The notes under the pieces: model-generated
What the model was told of the DNA's origin: nothing
Database searches by the model: none
The model's input: the letters and a program-made list of their open reading frames with translations, nothing else
Shown: positions 38,734 through 47,586 of the stretch, piece by piece
Layout: every line of letters begins with the position of its first letter
How positions within the stretch are numbered: position 1 is the stretch's first letter
Assembly (NCBI RefSeq): GCF_024753205.1
Contig: NZ_JANUGZ010000005.1
Coordinates: 62,001-126,000 of the forward strand
Source of the DNA: Massilia aurea
GTDB taxonomy: Bacteria > Pseudomonadota > Gammaproteobacteria > Burkholderiales > Burkholderiaceae_D
Length of the DNA stretch: 64,000 bases
Direction of reading: 5' to 3'
Program-made: the position numbers and the translations under genes

Positions 38734-39024
38734 GATGACTCCTCGAAGGTTGATCAATAACGCTTGGGTAGAGAACCTACGTTAGCTGATCGATTTCGAG
38801 TACATTTGACCTGCCGCAAAGTTGTGTTGGTTACGCCAGCATCGGCCTTGATGCACCTGACATTACCGACCTCAACAACTGGCAGTTGAATGCGGCGTTT
38901 GGCCGCCTGATTGTCAGGTAGCGAGGCACAATGCGCAAGGGCGCAGCAGCCGTAAGGAGAGACAGGCGATTCAGCGAATGGGGGCAATGCTGCTGAGTGA
39001 TGCGACAGCACTGCTTCAACATGG

Positions 39025-39666
39025 TCAAGCCCGCTTCAGCTGGTTGATCACGCTGGCGACCTTGGTGGTGATCATGTCGACCGCCGGATTGTTCGCTCCG
39101 TGCGGGATGATGACATCGGCGTTGCGCTTGGTCGGCTCGATGAACTGCTTGTGCATCGGACGCACGGTGTCCAGGTACTGGCTGATGACGCTTTCCACCG
39201 AGCGGCCGCGCTCCGTGATATCGCGCTGCATGCGGCGGATGAAGCGGATGTCGGACGCCGTATCGACGAAGATCTTCAGCGACATCATGTCGCACAGGGC
39301 CGGGTCATACAGGGCAAACAGGCCTTCGATGACGATCACCGGGGCGGGCTTGACCCGGATGGTGCGGTCGGAGCGGTTGTGGAGCGTAAAGTCGTACTCG
39401 GGCATGTCGATCGATTCGCCCCGGCGCAGCGCCTGGACGTGCTGCACCAGCAGCGACCACTCGAACGCTTGCGGATGGTCGTAATTCTGCTGGGTACGCA
39501 CTTCGGGGCTGAGATGCGTCTGGTCGCAGTAATAATCGTCCTGCATCACGACCGAGACCATCTCGGTGCCGAATGTGGACAGCACTTGCCTGGACACCGT
39601 GGACTTGCCACTGCCGCTACCGCCCGCGACGCCAATAATAAACGGTTGAAAAGGAAAACTGAGCAT
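39025..39666 (-). CDS. udk: Uridine kinase
   Basis: The 213-residue enzyme phosphorylates uridine and cytidine in pyrimidine salvage. The P-loop GVAGGSGSGKSTV near residue 11, MQDDYYCD near 41, NYDHPQAFEWSLL near 61, YDFTLHNRSDRT near 91 and VIVIEGLFALYDP are the family motifs in order, and RDITERGRS supplies the lid Arg residues. The upstream 291 bp gap (38734-39024) shows no gene, no terminator and no clear signal. It is followed by the epimerase gene about 60 bp away on the same strand, but in the opposite order of transcription (epimerase is upstream). Confidence 0.95.
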   Translation of the reverse strand: MLSFPFQPFIIGVAGGSGSGKSTVSRQVLSTFGTEMVSVVMQDDYYCDQTHLSPEVRTQQNYDHPQAFEWSLLVQHVQALRRGESIDMPEYDFTLHNRSDRTIRVKPAPVIVIEGLFALYDPALCDMMSLKIFVDTASDIRFIRRMQRDITERGRSVESVISQYLDTVRPMHKQFIEPTKRNADVIIPHGANNPAVDMITTKVASVINQLKRA

Positions 39667-39725
39667 GCCGAATGATACCGGATTCAGGACCGGACCGACA
39701 GGTCCCGGGACCCCTGGCGGCGTCG

Positions 39726-40736
39726 TTACTTCAGGCTGCGCAGCGCCGCTTCCAGCGCCGGATAGGTGAACTCGAACCCTTCACGGGCGAACCGCAACGG
39801 CACTACGCGCTGGCCTTCGAGCAGCAAATCGGCCTGCTCGCCCAGCGCCAGCCGCATCGGCCAACCGGGCGTCGGGATCACGCATGGCCGTTTCCAGACG
39901 CGCGCGGCCGCCTGGCTGAATTCCAGTTGCGACACCGCAATCGGCGCGGTGAAGTTGGTTGCGCCAAACGTCGGCGCAGACGGATCGCTGAGCGCCTGCT
40001 TCCAGCGATGCGCGATGCCCCCGATCAGATCGTCGATGTGAATCCACGACAGCCACTGGCGGCCGCTACCCAGCCGGCCGCCGATGCCCAGCCGGATCGG
40101 TAGCAGCATCATGGGCAGCGCCCCTTGCTCGCCCAGCACCAGGCCGAAGCGCATGCACTCGACCTGCACGCCGTGGCGCACGGCGCCGGCCGCGGCGGCT
40201 TCCCACTCGCGGCACAGGTCCGACATGAACATCGGCTGGGGCGGCGCGGCTTCGTCGAGCTTGGCGTCGTCGCCGATCCGCTGGATGCCGTAGTAGCCGA
40301 TCGCCGACGCCGACAGCAACAGCCGCGGTTTGTGGCTGGCGCGGCCGATCCAGTCGACGACTTTTTCCGTCAGTGCGACGCGGCTCTGTCGCAGCGCCGC
40401 CTTGCGCGCGGCGGTCCAGCGCTGGCCGAGAATCCGGGCACCGGCCAGGTTGACGACGATGTCGACCTGGTGGTCGAGCGGCAGATCGTCCATCGAGGCG
40501 ATGGTGCGCACCTGCGCGCCGAGCAGCGCGGCAGCGCGCGCCACGTCGCGGGTCAGCGCGATCACCTGATGGCCGTCCTGCAGCAGCGCGCGTACCAGGT
40601 GCTGGCCGACGAAGCCCGTGGCCCCGGTGACCAGCACGCAGCGGGCGACCTTGTCGAACACGATCGGTGCCTTGTTGGATGTCGGTGTCGCACTCGTTGT
40701 CAACTTGTTCTCCGGTTCTTCGTCTGAATTTGCCAA
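39726..40736 (-). CDS. TIGR01777-family NAD(P)-dependent epimerase (YfcH-like)
   Basis: The 336-residue protein is a short-chain-type epimerase of the TIGR01777 group. The nucleotide-binding motif LVTGATGFVGQHL lies at residues 35-47, NLAGARILGQRW near 97, SASAIGYYG near 140 and the WLSWIHIDDLIGG stretch near 235. A C-terminal DUF1731 domain (PFTYPALEAALRSL-like ending) is present. Function is unproven; relatives include YfcH and SulA-type proteins. The longest frame starts with TTG at 40736; a GTG near codon 27 is the likely alternative because the first 30 residues are poorly conserved in such proteins. Confidence 0.85.
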   Translation of the reverse strand: MANSDEEPENKLTTSATPTSNKAPIVFDKVARCVLVTGATGFVGQHLVRALLQDGHQVIALTRDVARAAALLGAQVRTIASMDDLPLDHQVDIVVNLAGARILGQRWTAARKAALRQSRVALTEKVVDWIGRASHKPRLLLSASAIGYYGIQRIGDDAKLDEAAPPQPMFMSDLCREWEAAAAGAVRHGVQVECMRFGLVLGEQGALPMMLLPIRLGIGGRLGSGRQWLSWIHIDDLIGGIAHRWKQALSDPSAPTFGATNFTAPIAVSQLEFSQAAARVWKRPCVIPTPGWPMRLALGEQADLLLEGQRVVPLRFAREGFEFTYPALEAALRSLK

Positions 40737-40971
40737 GACAGGAATGTAACACTTCCGCTGACAGTAAACGTTACCGACTCAGCGTAATTGATCTCGGCAG
40801 CGATCGGGTTTACCTTGGCGGCACAACCTGCATAACAAAAGAGCATGGCCGGCCCCGCAGTGTCCCGAGACCACGGTCCGAGGAGGCGATGGCGACAGGC
40901 CATGCATTGGAGACGTATCACCAGCGACGCGCCGGGTGGAACCGGCCTTCGCACCTCGTAGGAGCCACCCT

Positions 40972-42390
40972 GTGTCCTCTCATGTCATTGCAATCTGCGT
41001 TCTGGCGCTCATGTTCATCGTCGCCACCGCCATGCCCATCAATATGGGCGTCATCGCGTTTGTCGGTGCCTTCCTGGTCGGCACCATCGTCTTCAACATG
41101 GAGACCAAGGCCATCATGTCCGGCTACCCGGCCGAGCTGTTCCTGACCCTGGTCGGCATCACCTTCCTGTTCGCCCAGGCCCAGAACAATGGCACCATCG
41201 ACTGGCTCGTCAGACTGGCCGTGCGCGCTGTCGGCGGGCGCATCGCCGCCATTCCGTGGGTCATGTTCGCAGTCACCGCGCTCCTCACATCCGTCGGCGC
41301 TGTCAGCCCGGCCGCGGTGGCGATCATCGCCCCGATCGCGCTGGGCTTCGCCGCCAAGTACAAGATCAATCCCCTGATGATGGGCCTTCTGGTCATCCAC
41401 GGCGCACAGGGCGGCGGCTTCTCGCCGATCAGCATCTACGGCGGCATTACCAACAAGGTCGTCATGGAAGCCGGCCTGCCGATTTCGCCGCTGACCACCG
41501 CCTTTACCAGCCTGGGCGTGAACCTGGCCGTGTCGATCATCCTGTTCTTCGTGTTCGGCGGCGCCAAACTGATGCGCCAGCAAATGCCGAAGGCCGGCGC
41601 CGGCATCCGTCCGATGACGCCATTCACGCCACCCGTGGCAGTGGCAGCGCAGGGCCCGCAGATCTACGGCGACGCCGAAAATGAAACCGGCAGCGAAGAG
41701 CGCCTGACTGCACAGCGTTCGACTGCCGCCGTCGGCGCAGTCGGCAACGGTGGCCCAGGTTCGGGCCTGGGCACCAGCGACATCGACTTGCATGCCGGGC
41801 CGACCTTCCACCAGATGTTCACCGTTGTCGGCCTGGTCGCGCTGGCCGTGCTCACGCTGCTGTACAAACTCGATATCGGCTTCGTTGCCCTCACCATTGG
41901 CTTGTTGATTTCGATCCTGTCGCCGCAGGTGCAAAAGCGCGCCATCGGCCAGGTGTCGTGGCCCGAGATCATGCTGATCGTCGGCGTGAGCACGTATGTC
42001 GGCGTCATGCAGAAAATGGGCACCATTACCTGGGTTGGCGAAAGCGTCGCCAGCCTGACCTCGCCGCTGACGGTGGCCTTGCTGCTGCTGTTCGTCGGCG
42101 CCATCGTCTCGGCCTTCGCGTCGTCGACCGCGGTGCTGGGTTCGCTCATTCCGCTGGCCGTGCCGTTCCTGGCATCGGGCACCGGTGTCGACGCCATCGG
42201 CTTCATCGCCGCCATGGCCGTCGCCTCGACCATCGTCGACGTCAGCCCGTTCTCGACCAATGGCGCACTCGTGCTGGCCAGTGCTCAGGGCATTGACCGC
42301 GACGTATTCCTGCGCCAGCTGATGATCTATGGCGGTATCGTGACGCTGGTCGCACCGATCGTCGTGTGGCTGCTGTTCGTGGTGTTGTAA
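40972..42390 (+). CDS. MatC-type malonate/dicarboxylate permease
   Basis: The 472-residue membrane protein has 10-12 hydrophobic helices and the MatC N-terminal signature, LMFIVATAMPINMGVIAFVG. The pair GAVSPAAVAIIAPI and the later DVSPFSTNGAL are matching hairpins of the DASS/SLC13-like fold, and a long hydrophilic loop with ENETGSEERL separates the halves. The GTG at 40972 is preferred over an ATG at 40936 because an AGGAG site lies 7 bases before it and the family starts here. It is the first gene of the mdc operon (25 bp before mdcA), so malonate is its probable substrate. The 235 bp upstream should carry the operon promoter; a GTAA-ACG-TTAC palindrome lies in it. Confidence 0.82.
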   Translation: MSSHVIAICVLALMFIVATAMPINMGVIAFVGAFLVGTIVFNMETKAIMSGYPAELFLTLVGITFLFAQAQNNGTIDWLVRLAVRAVGGRIAAIPWVMFAVTALLTSVGAVSPAAVAIIAPIALGFAAKYKINPLMMGLLVIHGAQGGGFSPISIYGGITNKVVMEAGLPISPLTTAFTSLGVNLAVSIILFFVFGGAKLMRQQMPKAGAGIRPMTPFTPPVAVAAQGPQIYGDAENETGSEERLTAQRSTAAVGAVGNGGPGSGLGTSDIDLHAGPTFHQMFTVVGLVALAVLTLLYKLDIGFVALTIGLLISILSPQVQKRAIGQVSWPEIMLIVGVSTYVGVMQKMGTITWVGESVASLTSPLTVALLLLFVGAIVSAFASSTAVLGSLIPLAVPFLASGTGVDAIGFIAAMAVASTIVDVSPFSTNGALVLASAQGIDRDVFLRQLMIYGGIVTLVAPIVVWLLFVVL

Positions 42391-42415
42391 GGCCACGCAA
42401 ATTTTAGGAACTATC

Positions 42416-44083
42416 ATGAATCATGCTGAAGGCCGCTGGACCGGCCAGCAACGTAACCGCAGCGAGCGCCTGGCCCGCGCCGGCGCCGCCCTTGGCGGGG
42501 CGCTCGACGGCAAGGTCGTCCAGGCCTCGCACATCGTCGAGCTGCTGCACGCGGTGCTCGAACCGGGCGACCGCGTCTGCCTCGAAGGCAATAACCAGAA
42601 GCAGGCTGACTTCCTTGGCAAAGCCCTGACGCGCGTCGACACGGCGCGCGTGCATGACCTGCACATGCTGCTGTCGGTGCTCTCGCTGCCCGAACACCTT
42701 GACGTGTTCGAGAAGGGCATCGCCTCCAAGCTCGACTTTTCATTCTCGGGCCCGCAGGCCGGCCGCCTGGCCAAGCTGGCGCAGTCGGGCAAGCTCAATA
42801 TCGGCGCGATCCACACCTACCTCGAGCTGTTCGCCCGCTACTTCATCGACCTGACGCCGCGCGTGGCGCTGGTGGCCGCCGAGATGGCCGACCGCGAAGG
42901 CAATCTGTACACCGGCCCGAATACCGAAGACACGCCGGCGATTGCCGAAGCGACGGCCTTCAAGAGCGGCATCGTGATCGCGCAGGTGAACCAGATCGTC
43001 GACAAGCTGCCCCGCATCGACATTCCCGGCGACTGGGTCGGCTACGTCGTGCAGTCGCCTACGCCGTACTACATCGAGCCGCTGTTTACGCGCGATCCGG
43101 CCCTGATTTCGGAGATCCAGGTGTTGATGGCGATGATGGCCATCAAGGGCATCTATGCCGAGTACGAGATCGAGCGCCTGAACCACGGCATCGGCTTCGA
43201 CACGGCCGCCATCGAACTGCTGCTGCCAACCTACGCCGCGAGCCTTGGCCTGAAAGGCAAGATCGCCCGTCACTGGGCGCTGAACCCGCATCCGGCCCTG
43301 ATCCCTGCGATCGAAGCGGGCTTCGTCGAATCGGTGCACTCGTTTGGCTCCGAGCTGGGGATGGAAAACTATATCCGCGCGCGGCCCGACGTGTTCTTCG
43401 TGGGGCCGGACGGCTCGATGCGCAGCAACCGCGCCTTTTCGCAGGCAGCCGGACATTACGCCTGCGACCTGTTCATCGGCTCGACGCTGCAGATCGACTT
43501 GCAGGGCAATTCATCGACCGCCACGCTGGGGCGCATCGCGGGCTTTGGCGGCGCACCGAACATGGGCGCCGATGCGCGTGGCCGGCGCCACCCCAGCAAG
43601 GCCTGGCTGAAAGCCGGTGAAGAAGCGCGCGCGGGCCGCAACGTGATCCCGCGCGGGCAGAAGCTGGTGGTGCAGATGGTCGAGACCTTCCGAGAGCACA
43701 TGGCGCCGGCCTTCGTCGACAAGCTCGACGCCTGGCAACTGGCCGAGCAGGCCGGGATGGCGATTCCACCCGTGATGATCTATGGTGACGACGTCAGTCA
43801 CATCCTGACCGAGGAAGGCATCGCCAACCTGCTGCTGTGCCGCACGGACGAAGAGCGCGAACAGGCGATCCGCGGCGTGGCCGGCTACACGCCGGTTGGC
43901 ATGGCGCGCGACAAGCGCATGGTCGAGAACCTGCGCGACCGGGGCATCATCCGCCGGCCCGAAGATCTCGGCATCGACAAACGCATGGCGACCCGCGACC
44001 TGCTGGCCGCCAAGAACATGAAGGGCCTGGTGCGTGCATCGGGCGGGCTGTACGACCCGCCGAAGCGCTTCAGGAACTGGTAA
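42416..44083 (+). CDS. mdcA: Malonate decarboxylase alpha subunit (acetyl-S-ACP:malonate ACP transferase)
   Basis: The 555-residue subunit transfers malonate onto the acyl carrier subunit in exchange for acetate. Conserved stretches include VCLEGNNQKQADFL, NIGAIHTYLELFARYF, GNLYTGPNTEDTPAI and GYTPVGMARDKRMVENL, all typical of MdcA and related to citrate lyase alpha and CoA transferases. Length is standard (about 550). It follows the permease gene by 25 bp with an AGGAA site, and is the first enzymatic gene of A-C-D-E-G-B-H, the order known from Acinetobacter. Confidence 0.96.
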   Translation: MNHAEGRWTGQQRNRSERLARAGAALGGALDGKVVQASHIVELLHAVLEPGDRVCLEGNNQKQADFLGKALTRVDTARVHDLHMLLSVLSLPEHLDVFEKGIASKLDFSFSGPQAGRLAKLAQSGKLNIGAIHTYLELFARYFIDLTPRVALVAAEMADREGNLYTGPNTEDTPAIAEATAFKSGIVIAQVNQIVDKLPRIDIPGDWVGYVVQSPTPYYIEPLFTRDPALISEIQVLMAMMAIKGIYAEYEIERLNHGIGFDTAAIELLLPTYAASLGLKGKIARHWALNPHPALIPAIEAGFVESVHSFGSELGMENYIRARPDVFFVGPDGSMRSNRAFSQAAGHYACDLFIGSTLQIDLQGNSSTATLGRIAGFGGAPNMGADARGRRHPSKAWLKAGEEARAGRNVIPRGQKLVVQMVETFREHMAPAFVDKLDAWQLAEQAGMAIPPVMIYGDDVSHILTEEGIANLLLCRTDEEREQAIRGVAGYTPVGMARDKRMVENLRDRGIIRRPEDLGIDKRMATRDLLAAKNMKGLVRASGGLYDPPKRFRNW

Positions 44084-44094
44084 GGAACAACATC

Positions 44095-44418
44095 ATGGAA
44101 ACGCTGAACTATCGTTTCGAAGGCGGGCAGCGCCCGTTGAGCGGCATGCCGCAGCTAGTGGGCGTGGTCGGCTCGGGCAATCTCGAAATCCTGATCGAAC
44201 CGGCGCACCTGAAGGGCGCGTGCGAGATCGAGGTGCGCACGGCGGCCGTCGGTTTCGGCGCCACGTGGCAGGCCGTCATGGCCGACTTTCATGCGCGCTG
44301 GAGCCTGGCCGATGCCCGCGTGAGCGTCAACGACATGGGCGCCACGCCGGCCGTCGTGAGCCTGCGCCTGGACCAGGCGGTCGAGTCGATCGCCGCTCTT
44401 CCCGGAGGCGCGCCATGA
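44095..44418 (+). CDS. mdcC: Malonate decarboxylase acyl carrier protein (delta subunit)
   Basis: The 107-residue carrier bears the phosphoribosyl-dephospho-CoA prosthetic group. The attachment Ser is expected in GVVGSGNLEIL near residue 27, and the motif that follows is family-typical. It is not homologous to the fatty-acid ACP. Its stop overlaps the mdcD start (ATGA), matching the stoichiometric assembly of the complex. The long open frame upstream of 44095 is antiparallel in phase to mdcA and is not coding. Confidence 0.95.
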   Translation: METLNYRFEGGQRPLSGMPQLVGVVGSGNLEILIEPAHLKGACEIEVRTAAVGFGATWQAVMADFHARWSLADARVSVNDMGATPAVVSLRLDQAVESIAALPGGAP

Positions 44419-45323
44419 GCAGCTACCAGGAACTTACGGCGCGCCAGCGCATTCCGGCCATGTTCGACGCCGGCACGTTTGAAGAATTCTTGCCGCCGTC
44501 AATGCGCATCGTCAGTCCGCACCTGGCGCGCCTCGATGCGGCGGTCTCGTTCGACGATGGTGTTGTCGTCGGGCGCGGCAAGCTCGGTGGCCAGGTCGTG
44601 TTCGGCGCGGCGCAGGAGGGCGGCTTCATGGGCGGCGCGGTGGGCGAAGTCCACGGCGCCAAGCTGGTGGGCATGCTGCAGCGCGCGATCGACGAACGGG
44701 CGCACGCCGTCGTGCTGCTGCTCGAATCGGGCGGCGTGCGGCTGCATGAAGCCAATGCGGGCCTGATCGCCGTGTCGGAAGTCATGCGCGCGATGCTCGA
44801 CGTGCGCGCAGCCGGCATCCCCGTGATCGCCGTCGTCGGTGGCGCCAACGGGTGCTTTGGCGGCATGGGCATCGCGGCGCGCTGCGCCAACACGGTCATC
44901 ATGTCCGAAGAAGGGCGCCTGGCGATGTCGGGCCCCGAAGTCATCGAGACCGCCAACGGTGTGGAAGAATTCGATTCGCGCGACCGCGCGCTGGTATGGC
45001 GCACGACGGGTGGCAAGCACCGCTATCTGCTGGGCGACTGCCAGGTGCTGGTGGAAGACGACACAGAGGCGCTGCGCGCTGCGGCGCTCGAAGCCATCGC
45101 GGATATTCCGGTGGGTGGCGCACCGTTGACGCTCGACGGCCTGCTGGCCGAGCAGGCGATGCTGGAACGGCGCCTGCGTGACACGCAGGGCCTCACCGAA
45201 CCGATGGATATCTGGAAGGGCCTGGGCATGCCAGACCCGGCGCGGGTGCCGATGCTGGAACCCGACGCCTTCCTCACACTGGCGGCGCAGCACCGCGCCA
45301 CGCCCACGCTGGGAGAACGATGA
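44415..45323 (+). CDS. mdcD: Malonate decarboxylase beta subunit
   Basis: The 302-residue subunit belongs to the biotin-independent carboxyltransferase fold. It decarboxylates malonyl-ACP together with MdcE. The N-terminal ARQRIPAMFDAGTFEEF, the oxyanion-hole region GFMGGAVGEVHGAKL, ESGGVRLHEANAGL and GGANGCFGGMGIAARCAN are characteristic. Start overlaps the mdcC stop; the end overlaps the mdcE start by 4 bp, so translation is coupled throughout. Confidence 0.95.
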   Translation: MSSYQELTARQRIPAMFDAGTFEEFLPPSMRIVSPHLARLDAAVSFDDGVVVGRGKLGGQVVFGAAQEGGFMGGAVGEVHGAKLVGMLQRAIDERAHAVVLLLESGGVRLHEANAGLIAVSEVMRAMLDVRAAGIPVIAVVGGANGCFGGMGIAARCANTVIMSEEGRLAMSGPEVIETANGVEEFDSRDRALVWRTTGGKHRYLLGDCQVLVEDDTEALRAAALEAIADIPVGGAPLTLDGLLAEQAMLERRLRDTQGLTEPMDIWKGLGMPDPARVPMLEPDAFLTLAAQHRATPTLGER

Positions 45324-46039
45324 TGGATTGGCAAACGGTAGCAGCACAACTTTTCCCCGGCGGGCATACCATCACCGAAGCCGACAACTTTTTAAGCGGC
45401 AGCGCGCAGGTCGATGGCAAGCCGGTGGCCGTCATCGGCACCACCGACCACACGCCGATCGGCATCGAGATCGCGCTGGCCCAGGCCCAGGCAATCCTCC
45501 GGACGGTGCGCGATCATCCGGGCCGCCCGATCCTGATCCTCGTCGACACGCAAGGCCAGCGCCTGCGCCACCGCGACGAGATGTTGGGTATTAACAGCTA
45601 CATGGCCCATCTTGGCAAATGCGTCGACCTGGCGCGGCGCGAAGGCCACACGGTGATCGGCCTCGTGTACGACCAGGCGCTGTCGGGTGGCTTCATCACC
45701 AGTGGCCTGATTGCCAGCGCCTGTTACGCGCTGCCCGAGGCGACCATCCGCGTGATGGGCTTGCCGGCGATGGCGCGCATCACGAAGGTGCCCGAGGAAC
45801 GCCTGACCGAACTGGCCAAGGACAATCCCGTGTTCGCACCAGGGCCGGAAAACTACCTGCGCATGGGTGGGCTGCACGGCATCTGGAATGGCGATCTGGC
45901 AGGTGAATTGATCCGCGCACTGGCCGATGCCAAGGCCGAGGACGGGCGCATGGCGCTGGGCCTGGCGCGGGGCGGCCGCCTGATGGCGCACCCGGTGGCG
46001 CAGGCGGTCAGGGTGGGCAGCGATGTTCGCGCGGCATGA
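45320..46039 (+). CDS. mdcE: Malonate decarboxylase gamma subunit
   Basis: This 239-residue partner of MdcD completes the carboxyltransferase-like active site. Diagnostic stretches are FLSGSAQVDGKPVAVIG, LVDTQGQRLRHRDEMLGINSY and YDQALSGGFITSGLIASACYALPEA, where the glycine-rich turn forms the second oxyanion hole. It starts with ATGATG overlapping the mdcD stop, and its end overlaps mdcG by 17 bp. Confidence 0.95.
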   Translation: MMDWQTVAAQLFPGGHTITEADNFLSGSAQVDGKPVAVIGTTDHTPIGIEIALAQAQAILRTVRDHPGRPILILVDTQGQRLRHRDEMLGINSYMAHLGKCVDLARREGHTVIGLVYDQALSGGFITSGLIASACYALPEATIRVMGLPAMARITKVPEERLTELAKDNPVFAPGPENYLRMGGLHGIWNGDLAGELIRALADAKAEDGRMALGLARGGRLMAHPVAQAVRVGSDVRAA

Positions 46040-46697
46040 CCTGGTCTGGCTGACGAGCCGCGGCTGGCAGCGCGTGCGCGACGGCGCGCCGCAGGCCGCC
46101 CTGTCTGCGCTGGATCGCTGGCGTGACGGCGGCTGGCCAGCGGTTGTGCGGCGCACCGAAGCCGGCATGCTGCCGGGCGAGGTGGCGATCGGTTTCCCAT
46201 TGCCGCCACGACCTGAAGACGGCGGCAAACTCAAATTTGGCTGCGCGGTCGAGATGTCCGATATCGGCCGGCGCACGCGCGCCTTGCCGCTGGTCGGCGC
46301 GCTTGACGCCGTGCCGGCGCAGTGGCGTGAAGGCCTGGAAGCGCTCGAACGCCAGGCGGCCGATGCCGGCGTGAGCCTCTCCGTGTACGGCTCGGTGGCG
46401 CTGGCCGCGCTCACTGGCCAGTATTATCTGACGCCGTTGTCCGATATCGACGTGCTGCTGCAGCCGCAGACGCGGCGCCAGCTGATGATCGGGCTCGATC
46501 TGCTGTCGTGGCATGCGGGCATCCTGCCGCTGGATGGCGAAGTGGTGTTTCCCGATGGCCGCGCGGTCGCGTGGAAAGAACTGCGCGCGGCGTTTGCCGG
46601 TGCGCCGGGCACGCGCGTGCTGACGAAGGGGCTGGACCGCATCGCGCTGGTCCTGCCCGAAGCCTTGATGGCCACGCTGGAGGAAGAACATGGATAA
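46023..46697 (+). CDS. mdcG: Phosphoribosyl-dephospho-CoA transferase (holo-ACP synthase of malonate decarboxylase)
   Basis: The 224-residue nucleotidyltransferase attaches the prosthetic group made by MdcB to apo-MdcC. The RHDLVWL start, GFPLPPRPEDGGKLKFGC, and the nucleotidyltransferase-type YGSVALAALTGQYYL...SDIDVLLQP motif (Gly-Ser and two Asp ligands) are visible. It overlaps mdcE by 17 bp and mdcB by 8 bp. Confidence 0.94.
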   Translation: MFARHDLVWLTSRGWQRVRDGAPQAALSALDRWRDGGWPAVVRRTEAGMLPGEVAIGFPLPPRPEDGGKLKFGCAVEMSDIGRRTRALPLVGALDAVPAQWREGLEALERQAADAGVSLSVYGSVALAALTGQYYLTPLSDIDVLLQPQTRRQLMIGLDLLSWHAGILPLDGEVVFPDGRAVAWKELRAAFAGAPGTRVLTKGLDRIALVLPEALMATLEEEHG

Positions 46698-47586
46698 CCT
46701 GAACCCCGTACAGACTGTGGGCGCGCCTGGCCGGCGCAAACAGGGCGACACCGGCGAGCGCGCCTTGTGCCAGCGCATCGCGCGCGTGGCCGTGCGCAGC
46801 CTGTATGCGGAGCTGGTGTTGTATCCGAAGCCAGGCCTGGTCTCAAAGATCGACAACGGCAGCCATACCGACATGACGGCCGCCACCTTCGTGCGCAGCC
46901 TGTTTGCGCTGCGGCGCTACTTTGGCGACATCACCCGTGCCGGCATGCAGGATGCGCCGTTCCACGTCTTAAAGCAACTGGGAATCGACGCCGAAGCGCG
47001 GATGCTGCGCGCCACCGGCGGCATCAACACCCACCGCGGTGCGATCTTTTGCCTGGGCATGCTGTGCGCGGCCATCGGCCGCTGCCAGGCGCTCGGCGAC
47101 GCCTTGACCCCGGCGCGCATCGGCGAATTGCTGCGCGCATGCTGGGGCCAGGCGCTGGGCGCGCACAGCGTTGTCAACGGCGCGCCTGTTTCGCACGGCG
47201 CCCGTGCCGTGCTGCGCTACGCAGCCAGCGGTGCACGCGAAGAAGGTGCGCTTGGCTTTCCGTCGGTGTTCGACGTCGGCCTGCCGGCGCTACGCCGTGC
47301 AGTGGCCGCGGGGCGTGGCATGCGCGAAGCCCGCATCGACGCACTGTTTGCGCTGATGGCACATATCAGCGATACCAATGTCTACCACCGCGGTGGCATC
47401 GAAGGTGCGTTGACCGTGCGACGCCAGGCACGCGCCTTCGTCGCGCGCGGTGGGACGGCTGCGCCGGACTGGGAAGCGCGTGCGCTGGCCAGCCACCGCA
47501 GCTTCGTGGCGGCGCGCCTGTCGCCGGGCGGCGCGGCCGATTTGCTGGGCGCTGTGTGCCTCGTGCACGCGGTGACGACGCGCTGA
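46690..47586 (+). CDS. mdcB: Triphosphoribosyl-dephospho-CoA synthase
   Basis: The 298-residue enzyme joins ATP-derived ribose to dephospho-CoA, making the prosthetic group precursor for MdcC. The CitG/MdcB motifs ELVLYPKPGLVSKIDNGSHTDM near residue 40 and INTHRGAIFCLGML near residue 115 are present, as is TNVYHRGG near 235, conserved in the family. It overlaps mdcG by 8 bp and shares one base with mdcH (TGATG). Confidence 0.94.
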   Translation: MDNLNPVQTVGAPGRRKQGDTGERALCQRIARVAVRSLYAELVLYPKPGLVSKIDNGSHTDMTAATFVRSLFALRRYFGDITRAGMQDAPFHVLKQLGIDAEARMLRATGGINTHRGAIFCLGMLCAAIGRCQALGDALTPARIGELLRACWGQALGAHSVVNGAPVSHGARAVLRYAASGAREEGALGFPSVFDVGLPALRRAVAAGRGMREARIDALFALMAHISDTNVYHRGGIEGALTVRRQARAFVARGGTAAPDWEARALASHRSFVAARLSPGGAADLLGAVCLVHAVTTR